Origin: CAZPZR01 sp964591105 | GTDB taxonomy: Bacteria > Bacillota > Clostridia > Lachnospirales > Lachnospiraceae | NCBI GenBank assembly: GCA_964591105.1 | Contig: CAZPZR010000005.1 | Span: forward strand, 1 to 51,612 | DNA: 51,612 nucleotides | Direction: 5' to 3' | In this document: piece after piece, positions 39,949 to 49,100 of the stretch | Layout: each line of letters begins with the position of its first letter | Position numbering within the stretch: the first letter of the stretch is position 1 | Made by a program: the position numbers and the translations under genes | The notes under the pieces: generated by a model | Seen by the model: the letters and a program-made list of their open reading frames with translations, nothing else | What the model was told of the DNA's origin: nothing | The model's database searches: none

Positions 39949-41268
39949 ATGCAGAAAAGTAAAGGCTCAATTTTTGAATGGGATGGAATCCCACAGTTTA
40001 GGCAAGCACTTCCAATGGCACTTCAGCATGTAGTTGCAATGATCGTAGGGTGTGTAACACCAGCAATTATCGTGTCAGGAGTTGCAGGAATCAGCGAACA
40101 AGATCAATTGATTCTGATTCAGACGTCTTTGTTTGTGTCAGCAATCAGTACACTTCTTCAGTTGTTCCCAATCTACAATAAAGGGAACTTTCAGTTAGGA
40201 TCTGCACTTCCAATGTTCGTTGGAATTAGTTTTGCGTACGTTCCAAGTATGCAGGCAATTGCTGCATCGACAAATGTGGCAACTATCTTAGGAGCACAAA
40301 TTGTAGGCGGAATTTGTGCAGTCATTGTCGGGATATTTATTCGACAAATTCGTGTTTTATTTCCACCAATTATCACCGGAACAGTTGTATTTACAATAGG
40401 ATTATCTCTTTATCCAACTGCGATTAATTATATGGCAGGCGGAAGCGGAAGACCTGGATATGGTTCTTGGCAGAACTGGTTAGTTGCTATTTTCACACTG
40501 GCAGTTGTAACAGGACTCAATCATTTTGCAAAAGGTATTCTTAAACTGGCGTCTATCTTAATTGGAATTGTTGCAGGTTATGCATTTTCAGCATGCTTTG
40601 GATTGGTTGATTTATCTGGAATTTCGACTGCAGGTTATTTCTCAGCACCAAAATTATTACATTTTGGAATTGAATTCGAGCCATCTGCATGTATTGCAAT
40701 CGCAATTCTTTTTGTAATAAACTCTATTCAGGCGATTGGAGATTTTACAGCAACTACAACAGGAAGTATGGACCGTGAACCAACCGATAAAGAAGTACAG
40801 GGCGGAATTATTATGTACGGATTATCCAATATTTTAGGTGCGTGTGTATCTGGACTTCCAACCGCAACATATAGCCAGAATGTAGGAATCATTACAACGA
40901 CAAAAGTGGTAAACCGCTGGGTATTAGGGTTGGCAGCAGTCATCTTGATGATTGCAGGATTCCTTCCGAAATTTTCCGCATTACTGACAACAATTCCATA
41001 TGCAGTACTGGGAGGAGCAACAATTTCCGTGTTTGCATCAATTTCAGTAACGGGTATGCGATTAATTACACAGAGCGGATTGAATTATCGAAATGGAGCA
41101 ATTGTTGGATTGGCAGTTGCACTTGGCGTTGGTGTGACACAGGCATCCGCTTCTTTGGGTGGGTTCCCAGAGTGGGTAACTACAGTATTTGGAAAATCAC
41201 CAGTAGTATTAGCAACAGTAGTTGCAATCATTTTAAATATCATTTTGCCAGAAGAAAAGAGCGAATAA
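39949..41268 (+). CDS. nucleobase:cation symporter-2 (NCS2) permease, xanthine/uracil type
   Basis: 439 residues, about 14 hydrophobic segments. ALPMALQHVVAMIVGCVTPA near residue 20 is the NCS2 N-terminal signature with the conserved Gln-His. GNFQLGSALPMFVG and the substrate-site helices follow: QAIGDFTATTTGSMDREPT near residue 275 (Glu-like position occupied by Asp) and LPTATYSQNVGIITTTKV. This resembles the xanthine/uric acid group. ATG 39949 is 8 nt after ATGGAGG; an in-frame ATG at 39934 overlaps that ribosome site. The 190-nt upstream gap shows no purine riboswitch that I can recognise. Confidence 0.9.
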   Translation: MQKSKGSIFEWDGIPQFRQALPMALQHVVAMIVGCVTPAIIVSGVAGISEQDQLILIQTSLFVSAISTLLQLFPIYNKGNFQLGSALPMFVGISFAYVPSMQAIAASTNVATILGAQIVGGICAVIVGIFIRQIRVLFPPIITGTVVFTIGLSLYPTAINYMAGGSGRPGYGSWQNWLVAIFTLAVVTGLNHFAKGILKLASILIGIVAGYAFSACFGLVDLSGISTAGYFSAPKLLHFGIEFEPSACIAIAILFVINSIQAIGDFTATTTGSMDREPTDKEVQGGIIMYGLSNILGACVSGLPTATYSQNVGIITTTKVVNRWVLGLAAVILMIAGFLPKFSALLTTIPYAVLGGATISVFASISVTGMRLITQSGLNYRNGAIVGLAVALGVGVTQASASLGGFPEWVTTVFGKSPVVLATVVAIILNIILPEEKSE

Positions 41269-41289
41269 ACAAGACGAGGAGTGAAAATC

Positions 41290-41763
41290 ATGGCGATTGA
41301 AAAAGTGAAAGAATATTTCAAAAAATATGATATGGAAGAAAAGGTGTTGGAATTCGATGTGTCTAGTGCAACCGTTGAACTTGCTGCAGAAGCGCTACAC
41401 TGTGAACCATGTAGAATTGCGAAGACGCTTTCCTTTTTCGTGGGCGATGAGCCGATTCTAATCGTGACAGCAGGAGATGTAAAAATCGATAATGCAAAAT
41501 ATAAAGCACGATTTGGAAAGAAAGCCAAGATGATCTCGGCGGAGGAAGTTGAAACCGTGATTGGACACGGGGTAGGAGGTGTGTGTCCATTTGCAGTCAG
41601 TGAAAATGTTACGGTTTATCTGGATGAATCATTGAAAAGATTCACGACAGTATTCCCAGCATGCGGAAGTAGTAACAGTGCGATAGAACTTACAATCGAA
41701 GAGATGGAGCGCTACTCTGGATATAAAGAATGGGTAGATGTCTGCAAGATGATTTTGGGCTAA
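41290..41763 (+). CDS. YbaK/EbsC-family protein (Cys-tRNA(Pro) deacylase-like)
   Basis: 157 residues. YbaK/ProX editing fold with EFDVSSATVELAAEAL, the conserved Lys in RIAKTLSFF near residue 45-49 and VTAGDVKIDNAKYKA. GHGVGGVCPF near residue 97-106 and the C-terminal FPACGSSNSAIELT segment are the family signature. Family members hydrolyse mischarged tRNA. GAGGAG precedes ATG 41290; the upstream in-frame GTG (41281) lies within that ribosome site. It follows the NCS2 permease by 21 nt and may be co-transcribed with it, without an evident functional link. Confidence 0.88.
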   Translation: MAIEKVKEYFKKYDMEEKVLEFDVSSATVELAAEALHCEPCRIAKTLSFFVGDEPILIVTAGDVKIDNAKYKARFGKKAKMISAEEVETVIGHGVGGVCPFAVSENVTVYLDESLKRFTTVFPACGSSNSAIELTIEEMERYSGYKEWVDVCKMILG

Positions 41764-41830
41764 ACATCCAATGAAAATATTATTTTCTTCTTGATCCGCA
41801 GGTTCTCAAAAAATAAAATTTTTATACAAG

Positions 41831-41868
41831 GCAGTCATACACTTCGGTGGTGTGGCTGCTTTCTTTTT
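41831..41868 (+). terminator. terminator after the YbaK-type gene
   Basis: Imperfect stem GCAGTCATACAC / GTGTGGCTGC with a 7-nt loop, followed by TTTCTTTTTG. It lies about 70 nt after the stop codon. No credible gene is seen between 41764 and 42034. Confidence 0.65.
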
Positions 41869-41982
41869 GTTCAATTGCTATACAATTTACGCAAAATACC
41901 TTTAATGCACTCTTTCAATAGAATGAAATCACAAAGAAACTATAGAAGTTTTGAAACCGGATTCGCGAAATTTACAGGGCCT

Positions 41983-42022
41983 CTTATGTAACAAATTTTG
42001 CACATAGTGTGCAGTACATAAG
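41983..42022 (+). promoter_or_regulatory. nested inverted repeats before the MerR gene
   Basis: Outer arms CTTATGTA (41983-41990) and TACATAAG (42015-42022) enclose inner arms TGCACA / TGTGCA (41999-42013) separated by TAG. The outer right arm touches the AAGGAGG ribosome site. This could be the MerR operator or an RNA hairpin that hides the ribosome site. Confidence 0.5.
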
Positions 42023-42034
42023 GAGGACTTTGAA

Positions 42035-42361
42035 ATGAAGAAAATGACATTGCGAGAAGTGTGTGAACAGGTGGGTGTGACCAGAAGAGCAGTACAAGGG
42101 TATGAAAAGATTGGTCTTGTGGCACCAACAGGAAGAAACAAGTATGGCTATTTGTTGTATGATTGCGAAGCGGTGGAGAAAATCGAGAAGATTAAGATGT
42201 ATCAAGATTTCGGTTTCCAGTTAAAACAAATTGCTGCGCTTTTCCAAGCATCAAAGGAGGAATATGCATTGAAGATGGAACAACGTCTAGAAGAAATGCG
42301 TGAAGAACTGAAAAAATTAGAAGCAAATATTCAAAAGTTGGAAGAAATTCTTATGATGTAG
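42035..42361 (+). CDS. MerR-family transcriptional regulator, short form
   Basis: 108 residues. Winged helix-turn-helix at 1-70 (LREVCEQVGVTRRAVQGYEKIGLV, then YDCEAVEKIEKIKMYQDFGFQLKQI) followed by the dimerisation coiled coil (about 78-106). There is no separate effector domain, so it senses little beyond DNA geometry, or it works with a partner. AAGGAGG precedes the ATG, adjoining a nested inverted repeat that may be its own operator. It precedes a lipoprotein gene in the same direction, 125 nt away, which could be a target. Confidence 0.87.
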   Translation: MKKMTLREVCEQVGVTRRAVQGYEKIGLVAPTGRNKYGYLLYDCEAVEKIEKIKMYQDFGFQLKQIAALFQASKEEYALKMEQRLEEMREELKKLEANIQKLEEILMM

Positions 42362-42367
42362 AACTGA

Positions 42368-42393
42368 GTAGGCAGTGGGTATCCACTGCCTAC
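42368..42393 (+). terminator. hairpin after the MerR gene
   Basis: Perfect 11-bp stem GTAGGCAGTGG / CCACTGCCTAC with a 4-nt loop. There is no T-run directly after it, only a GATTTTTGG 9 nt later, so termination is uncertain. Confidence 0.5.
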
Positions 42394-42424
42394 AGACGAT
42401 GATTTTTGGTAGGTCATTCTATTG

Positions 42425-42443
42425 ACTGCACGCAGCGTGCAGT
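42425..42443. promoter_or_regulatory. perfect 19-nt palindrome upstream of the lipoprotein gene
   Basis: ACTGCACGCAGCGTGCAGT, 9-bp arms about one base, then TTTT. It could be an operator or a short hairpin. It lies 43 nt before the lipoprotein start. MerR-type binding is possible, as it shares the GTGCA motif with the repeat before the MerR gene. Confidence 0.45.
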
Positions 42444-42486
42444 TTTAACGTCATATCATGAAAACTTATATTTAGGAGGAACGATG

Positions 42487-43485
42487 ATGAGAAAGAAAAT
42501 TTGGCTAATGATGTTGGTAATAGTTATGATGCTGACTCTGACAGCATGTGGGGATGGAGAGAAGAACGCGAATACGAATTCATCCAATTCGAAATGGGAT
42601 AGCGACAGCATAGCAAATGTACTTCCTTATCCGGAAAAAGGGGAACTGGACATAACACTTGATGAGCCGGAAAATTTCAGTGCATTGTTGGAGGAACTGA
42701 CGAAACAGGATTGGGAAGAGTATTTGGAACAAATTCAGGAAAGCGGATTTACAGTTGACGTGGAGAAAATGGGGGATACATATTCTGCACATAATGAAGA
42801 AGGGTACAAATTAGATTTAAATTATTATGACGAAAATTTATACATAGATCTTTATGCGCCAAAAGAGTTTAAAAAATTAAGATGGCCAAAGAGTGACATC
42901 GCGAAACTTTTACCTGTGCCGAAAGCAAAGGTTGGCGTTACAGAATGGGAAGGGTCTTATGGATTTTTAATCTATGTGGGTGAAACGTCTATTGATGATT
43001 TTAATGATTATGTAGATGCTTGCGAAGACAAAGGATTTACGGTTGATTATGAAAGAGGCGACAAGTTTTATTATGCTGACAATAAAGAAGGTTATCAGCT
43101 GACCTTGCGTTATGAAGGATTCGAAACAATGTTTGTTAAAATTGAAGAGCCGATAGATTTTTTTGAGGATGATATGGATTGGGAAGAAGACATTGATGAA
43201 TCTGAAGATGAGGATGATAGCAAGGATTCTGTTGATGCAGATTTGAAGGCATTTTTAGATGAGTATGAGGAGTTTATGGTCGAATATATCGAATTCATGG
43301 AGAAATACGAGAACTCTAGTGATACGCTGTCTATGATGGATGACTACACCGAAATGATGGAGAAATATGGGGAATTCATGGAGAAGCTTGAGGAATATGA
43401 TGAAGACGAAATGTCAGCGGCAGATGCAGCATATTACTTAAAGGTGACGAACCGTGTGAATGAGAAACTGTTAGAAAGTTTGTAG
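42487..43485 (+). CDS. lipoprotein with two related repeats and an acidic linker
   Basis: 332 residues. Signal peptide ending in LTLTAC, lipobox Cys about residue 21. Two homologous units follow at about 40-125 and 130-215. Each has a VLPYP/LLPVP start, a D-F-x-x-Y or E-E-Y-L segment, GFTVD followed by EGYKLDL or EGYQLTL, and an aromatic end. The unit resembles DUF6591-type lipoproteins. Then comes a run of Asp/Glu (about 222-245) and a helical C-terminus with repeated EYEEFM/EFMEKY units. ATG 42487 is chosen by spacing to AGGAGGA. It is surface-anchored and of unknown function. Confidence 0.8.
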   Translation: MRKKIWLMMLVIVMMLTLTACGDGEKNANTNSSNSKWDSDSIANVLPYPEKGELDITLDEPENFSALLEELTKQDWEEYLEQIQESGFTVDVEKMGDTYSAHNEEGYKLDLNYYDENLYIDLYAPKEFKKLRWPKSDIAKLLPVPKAKVGVTEWEGSYGFLIYVGETSIDDFNDYVDACEDKGFTVDYERGDKFYYADNKEGYQLTLRYEGFETMFVKIEEPIDFFEDDMDWEEDIDESEDEDDSKDSVDADLKAFLDEYEEFMVEYIEFMEKYENSSDTLSMMDDYTEMMEKYGEFMEKLEEYDEDEMSAADAAYYLKVTNRVNEKLLESL

Positions 43486-43677
43486 AAGAGACGAGGCCTG
43501 TCTCAATACCAGTTGGGTGCACTCGTCGGTGTTTCAGATAAAGCAGTATCAAAGTGGGAGAATGGAGTTTCAAAACCCAGAATTGGTACTATTGGAAAAT
43601 TATCAGATGTGCTGGATATCAGTGTAGACGAACGGTTGACTTGCGAATATGCTGCTTTCGATATGAAGAGAAAGTAG
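43486..43677 (+). pseudogene. N-terminally truncated XRE-family regulator remnant
   Basis: Directly after the lipoprotein stop, and in the same frame, 63 codons read as a helix-turn-helix: RRGLSQYQLGALVGVSDKAV, then SKWENGVSKP. They continue to DISVDERLT and end at TAG 43675-43677. The first helix and any start codon are missing, since the upstream codon is the TAG stop. It is thus a fragment joined to the end of the lipoprotein gene by deletion. Confidence 0.65.
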
Positions 43678-43704
43678 CATATTCGCAATGATGAATGAAA
43701 TAAT

Positions 43705-43816
43705 TGATAAAGCAAGAAATAAAATGTGGAATAGATTTGCCGGAAAAAAATTGCCCTTGCGGAGAAACCTATAAAAAAGACGGATTTGGTATCAGTGAGA
43801 TAATATCCATTATTTA
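43705..43816 (+). pseudogene. fragment resembling the zinc-binding region of DNA polymerase III PolC
   Basis: The frame starting after a TAA reads IDLPEKNCPCGETYKKDGFG, then ISEIISII and a stop. PolC proteins carry a similar DLPxKNCPxCGxxxxKDGxxIPF stretch before the polymerase palm. The second Cys-x-x-Cys spacing is shortened and the sequence ends after 37 codons, so it is a degenerate piece, not a gene. Confidence 0.35.
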
Positions 43817-44109
43817 ATTGTAATGAGATTTCTGTTTCGGGGAATGCAACGCCACATTTAAAGAAATGTTTACAGAAATATTTTGAAGGCTATGGCTTAA
43901 TCCGAGAATTTCGTATTATTAGCGATGATGAGACACAGAATGACAGTGAGGAACAATTTATAGTAACTAGATATGCGTTAATGCCAAAAGACGCAGCAAA
44001 GAAATATCCGGAAGAAATCATCTATGGACAATCGGAAGAATATTATGCGCTGCGCGTAGAATATTCGATGTTGACGGTGGTAGAGAATGCTAGTGAACAT
44101 ATGAATTAA
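43803..44109 (+). pseudogene. open fragment without start codon, unknown origin
   Basis: About 101 codons open from a TAA to a TAA, with real-protein composition (LREFRIISDD-type charged and aromatic mix) but no ATG near the beginning and no ribosome site; the first Met is in ALMPKDAAKK, too far in. No family recognised. It overlaps the previous fragment in another frame, consistent with frameshifted decay. Confidence 0.35.
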
Positions 44110-44117
44110 AGGAGACT

Positions 44118-44300
44118 GTGCGTAAGGGAAAATATACGCGTAATCGGATGTCGGAAGAAACAGAGAAACTTTTATTCTCCTGTGACGTACCGGAGTGGTA
44201 CGTAGAAAGCATGAAAAAAATACAATATTTGTTTCCGGAAACACATTTGATCGAAATACTGAAGAGGGATATATGTAAGTTTATAGCATTAGAAGTATAG
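44118..44300 (+). pseudogene. fragment resembling the C-terminal region of PolC
   Basis: 60 codons from GTG 44118. The stretch CDVPEWYVESMKKIQYLFPE resembles the PolC stretch xVPxWYIxSCxKIKYMFPKAH. The following conserved AAAYVxMAxRIAYFKV part is absent, replaced by LIEILKRDICKF. With the fragment at 43705-43816 it suggests two pieces of one decayed polC-like gene in the right order. A small intact ORF of another origin cannot be excluded. Confidence 0.35.
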
Positions 44301-44310
44301 TTGTGATGGA

Positions 44311-44352
44311 TTAGGCTGATTTGCAGAAAAAGTGCGAATCAGCCTAATTTTA
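44311..44352 (+). terminator. terminator at the left edge of the accessory module
   Basis: Stem TTAGGCTGATT / AATCAGCCTAA with a 15-nt loop, followed by TTTTAATG. It isolates the downstream four-gene module from upstream transcription. Confidence 0.75.
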
Positions 44353-44418
44353 ATGGGAGTAAAGAGGCGATTATCACAGAGGAAGCGTGCTGTATATATA
44401 GATGAAAGTGCAGTAAGG

Positions 44419-44427
44419 TGGTATAAT
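44419..44427 (+). promoter_or_regulatory. extended -10 promoter of the accessory module
   Basis: TGGTATAAT, an extended -10 with TG at 44419-44420 and TATAAT at 44422-44427; the -35 region is poor (TAGATG). It lies 95 nt before the first gene, with a long leader in which ATGCA / TGCAT and AGAG / CTCT can pair. Confidence 0.5.
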
Positions 44428-44522
44428 GAAAGCATCTTATTGACGGTTTGAAAAATAAATTATATAGAGAAAATGCAGAGAATCAGTCGGTAGATGCATC
44501 TCTATATTGAGAGGGGGATTAC

Positions 44523-46157
44523 ATGGTAAAAGCAGAATTAAATTACAATCCATATTTGTTGGAAACAAAAATAAGATTAAATGGGCAAGAACCAAGAATC
44601 AATAGTCTTGTAGAAAAATATCAGTATGAAGTTCTTCAAAATTGGATTGGAAAAATTCCATCGATTTTTTATGATGAAATGAATGGATACGGTTTTGAGT
44701 TGGAGTTTTCAGGTACAAAGCTAGAATATGAGGATTTGCAAATTGCATTTACAGATGCGGGTGTGGACAACGATATGGTTCGTTTATTTCATAAAAATGA
44801 ATTGGATTGTAGGTTATCCAAAACAGAAAAGATAGATGAGTTACTAAATTGGTTTGAAAAAAATCCAAATCGTAAATTCGATTTTACAAGTTTTAAGGAG
44901 CAGAATAAAGAACACTTTAATAACGATTATGTATGTGTGTTATTAAATGCACCTTCCGGTGCCCATGAGTTAACGTTGAAGTATAATGTATCCATTGAAA
45001 ACATTAACGACGTAGGTGAAATGGAAAAGACAGCGTTATTTCATACACCGATTATCTTTTGGATTGATGAATATACATTACCTAAACTGAAAAGTAACTT
45101 GAAATATTTCTTTAATCGAAGAGATGTGCAACATAATCAGATGTTTTTCCTAATTCATTCATCTTTAAATACCTTGAGTGTTGAACGAACGATTAAAGAT
45201 TTAGGAATTGAAAAACCACAAGTGCTTGTCGAGATTGACAGTGCCAATATTAAACGTTACATAGAAACATACCCAGTAACAGACTATATATATACCACAT
45301 TAAAATTATTACAAGAACAGGAAAAACAAATTTTGAAAGTGTTGGAAAAAGAAAATGAAGATAGTTTAATTTCTAATAAAGAAATTCATACACAAATTGA
45401 TTTTCTGGAGGGTATTATAAAAAAATCAAAGGAAGTGTTAGGACTTTTAAGTAATAGAAATAACATTGATGTTTCAACAGAGATGCAAATGGCAAAGACT
45501 TTACTTTTAGATTCTATTCAGAATTGGAAAAATAAAAAGACAAAAATTACAAAAGAATATGAAGCAAACAACTTGGCTCAAGATTTAGACAATCAATTAC
45601 AGAAATCATATCAAGAATTTTGCGAAAAAATTGAAGCAATATCTACGGAGATGCAAGGTGCAATAGAACTAGAATACAGTAATTGGTATGAGATGGCACG
45701 CTGTGAAGAAGATTTTGTTCCAAACATTACAAGTGTGAAAAATAATAGTTATAAATATTTACCTAAGATTTCAAATCAATTACTTGAGATGAAAGAAGAA
45801 AAGTATGTTATGCCAAAAGAAGACTTATTCGACATTTTTTTTAAATCACCAAGTGAAAAGGAAGTCGAGCAAGTTTTGGAAATTACGTATGATTGTCAGA
45901 AATGGCGTGATTATGCTATCTCAATGGTCGAGCCAATAGCTCTTGAGGTAATACAAGAGAGCGAAATGACTTTAAAAGCTTACAGTACCGAACTTGCTGA
46001 AATGTATATGGCACAGTTAGAAAAAGTTATAGAAGAGCGTACGGTGGAAAAGGAAAACGTTTCTGCACAACTTTCTGATGATGAACAGAAATTACAAGAA
46101 GATAATGATTGGCTGATTAGTTTCCAAGATCGGTTAAGAGTTATTGAGAGGGGTTAA
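44523..46157 (+). CDS. uncharacterised coiled-coil protein of the HerA/nuclease module
   Basis: 544 residues, no signal peptide or membrane segment. The N-terminal about 240 residues look like an alpha/beta domain, with beta-like stretches such as YVCVLLNAPSG, TPIIFWIDEYTL and QMFFLIHSSLN. The rest (about 255-400 and 490-544) is long, charged, probable coiled coil. I do not recognise the family; the first part may resemble a TIR- or receiver-like Rossmann core but no motif settles this. GAGGGGG precedes the ATG. Its stop overlaps an ATG of the ATPase gene (TAATG), so the two are made together and probably interact. Confidence 0.75.
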   Translation: MVKAELNYNPYLLETKIRLNGQEPRINSLVEKYQYEVLQNWIGKIPSIFYDEMNGYGFELEFSGTKLEYEDLQIAFTDAGVDNDMVRLFHKNELDCRLSKTEKIDELLNWFEKNPNRKFDFTSFKEQNKEHFNNDYVCVLLNAPSGAHELTLKYNVSIENINDVGEMEKTALFHTPIIFWIDEYTLPKLKSNLKYFFNRRDVQHNQMFFLIHSSLNTLSVERTIKDLGIEKPQVLVEIDSANIKRYIETYPVTDYIYTTLKLLQEQEKQILKVLEKENEDSLISNKEIHTQIDFLEGIIKKSKEVLGLLSNRNNIDVSTEMQMAKTLLLDSIQNWKNKKTKITKEYEANNLAQDLDNQLQKSYQEFCEKIEAISTEMQGAIELEYSNWYEMARCEEDFVPNITSVKNNSYKYLPKISNQLLEMKEEKYVMPKEDLFDIFFKSPSEKEVEQVLEITYDCQKWRDYAISMVEPIALEVIQESEMTLKAYSTELAEMYMAQLEKVIEERTVEKENVSAQLSDDEQKLQEDNDWLISFQDRLRVIERG

Positions 46158-46162
46158 TGATT

Positions 46163-49100
46163 ATGAATGAATTACAAAGCTTTCAAACAGATGATATGGC
46201 AGTGCAAGAAATGACAATCGATAATCGTTTGGAAATTATTCAGGAAGGCATGAGGAAGACATATCTGACTAGATTAGATGAAATGGCTATTGTACCAGCC
46301 GTTGAATTTCCTACGTTAGAAGAGGATTTAATAGATAATGTTCGATTGTTTCGTATTACGGAAATGGTTTATCAAAAAGGAGAATCTGTTACAGATAAAT
46401 TCACTACAGTTTTTAATACCTTATCAACATATGATTCTACAGTATTTATTGTGTTAGATTCGGATGGTTATAAAACAGATTTTTATATTGGTGTACGTAA
46501 TAATGAAAAGGATGAGAACCTTAAACGTTCCACGGTAACATTAGGAGATACGCTGAAAAACACTTTAGTGGGACACTTCCCAGGGATAAAAATTCAAAAT
46601 GAAAACAGATTTCAAATTGCTGAGCTAGCCAATAAAATATGTAGTCAACATAATATTACATCGGTAAGCGTTGTTGGAAATAGTAAATCGGATAAAGAAC
46701 AAGCGAATGAACAATTTGCGCAAGGTTTAGAAAAGTTAGTATTAGCCATGCAAGGTAGACAATATGTCGGTGTTATAATTGCAGAGGGGAAGTCTGCGCA
46801 AGATATACAAATTCTTAGAAACCAACATCAAGAGTTGTATACAAAACTATCGCCTTTGCAAAGGATACAGTTTTCAAATAGCGATAGTTCATCGACTTCA
46901 AGAAGTAAGTCCTTTTCAGAAATGAGCGGGAAACAAAAAATGACAATGTTGGGAACTGCAGTGACATCTTTAGCAGGATCTCTTGTTGGGGCTGCAATCA
47001 GTAATCCATATGGTGCAATCATTGGAACTCAAGTGGCAGGGCAATTGAATGGGTTTATTACGTCGTTGGCACCAACCGAGCAGATGACAAAATCAGTAAC
47101 AACGTCAACATCTACTACGACAGAAAACAAGGCAGTTACAGAATTACTACAACTAATTGATGAATCTTTAAAGAGAGTGAAAGAGTTTGATAGTTATGGC
47201 ATGTGGAATGTGGCTGGATACTTTATGTCTGATGATATGTCTGCAGCTGAAATTGCAGCTAGCAATTATAGATCGTTGATGAATGGTGAAAACTCAGGAC
47301 GAGAGGTATCCGCAATTAATTCATGGAGAAGCAATAATCCTGAAACTAATGGTGACTTTGGTGATCTAAGTGCATATTTATCAAGATTTATACATCCTCA
47401 ATTTTTTTATAGTCAAAGTGAGGAAGGCAATGTCATTGTTGATGCTTCTACTTCTATTAGTGGAAAAGAGTTGGGGGTGCATATGGGATTGCCACGTGCA
47501 ACTGTGCCAGGGTTACCTGTAATTGAACACGCCGAATTTGGGAAAGAAGTAAATGTATATAATCTATTTGGAGAAAAGCTTGATTATAATCCTGAAGATA
47601 GAATGACACTTGGTAGAGTTTTTGATTTGGGACAAATTACTAATAAAAGGGTAGAACTGGATAATAGAAGTTTGAATATGCATACATTTATTACTGGATC
47701 TACTGGGTCTGGAAAAAGCAATACGGTATATCAGGTTCTTACTGAGTTGCATCAAGATAAAATTCCGTTTTTGGTTATCGAACCAGCTAAAGGTGAATAT
47801 AAGGATGTGTTTGGTAATTGGGATGATGTAAACGTATACTCAACAAATCCGAATATTTCTCAATTGATTAACCTGAACCCGTTTATGTTTCCGAAGTCTA
47901 TTCATGTGTTAGAACATGTAGATGGTCTGGTTGAAATTTTTAGTGTGTGCTGGCCAATGTATGATGCTATGCCGGCATTCTTTAAAGATGCAATTTTAAA
48001 ATCTTATGAATCTATAGGGTGGGATTTAGTATCATCGACATTTGAGGGCAATGATATAGAGTATCCAGATTTTGAGGTGCTTGTAGAACAATTAAATGAA
48101 TTAATTGAAGCATCAGATTATGCATCGGATATAAAGTCGAATTACAGAGGTGCTTTAGTTACGCGTGTGAAATCCTTGACTGTAGGATTAAACAAATTCA
48201 TTTTTACTACAGATCAAACACCATATGAGAAGCTTTTTGATGAAAATTGTATTTTGGATATTAGTCGTGTAAAATCTAATGAAACAAAAGCACTATTAAT
48301 GGGATTAATGGTATATATTTTAAATGAATATCGAGTGGAGTGTAAAAGAGAAAACAACAGTGGATTGAAGCATGTTACGGTTTTAGAGGAGGCTCATAAT
48401 CTTTTGAAAAATACATCTGGTGGAGCATCTGATTTAGTTGGAAAGTCTGTTGAAATGCTTACACAAACAATTGCTGAAATTCGAACTTATGGAGAAGGAT
48501 TTATTATAGTAGACCAATCTCCATCATCAGTTGATATTGCAGCGATTAAGAATACAAATACGAAGATAGTTCTGCGTACTCCTGAAGGAAATGACAGAGA
48601 AATAGTTGGAAAATCCATGGGGCTTAGTCAAAACCAGATTAATGAAATTGCAAAACTTCCTGGAGGAGTTGCTGTAGTATATCAAAATAATTGGGTATCG
48701 CCAGTATTGACATTGGTTGATAAAGCATTGGTAGAAGAGAGCAAATATGTATATTCACCTTCTGTTAGTATTAAATCATCTAAAGTAGCACGCACGGAAA
48801 TCCTTTCTATGTTAATACAACCATGGCTTAAACGAGAAAGAATGTCTGGTGTGTTACTAAAACAAAATTTAAAAGTTTTAGATTTAGAACGCCAAGTTCG
48901 TAAAGAAATAAAAAATTGTATTGAGAATTACATTTTTTGCGGCGGAAATTCTATTTGGAGGGTAGACGAGATTCCGCATTTGCAGTCCTTGATTAAATCT
49001 GTATTGTGTATAACAAACAGTGAATTTGAAAAAAGCATCAATTCATTAAATCCAGATATACTGCGCGGATTGATTAAAGCAAAAACGATAGGATTAAATA

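Noticed and set aside
41791..41991. Possible small plus-strand gene of 66 codons after the YbaK-type gene
   Set aside because: It has no ribosome site, its composition is not protein-like, and it spans the terminator hairpin at 41831-41868.
44523..46157. Assigning a TIR or receiver domain to the 544-residue protein
   Set aside because: Alternating beta/alpha character is visible but no catalytic Glu or phospho-acceptor pattern can be defended from the sequence alone.
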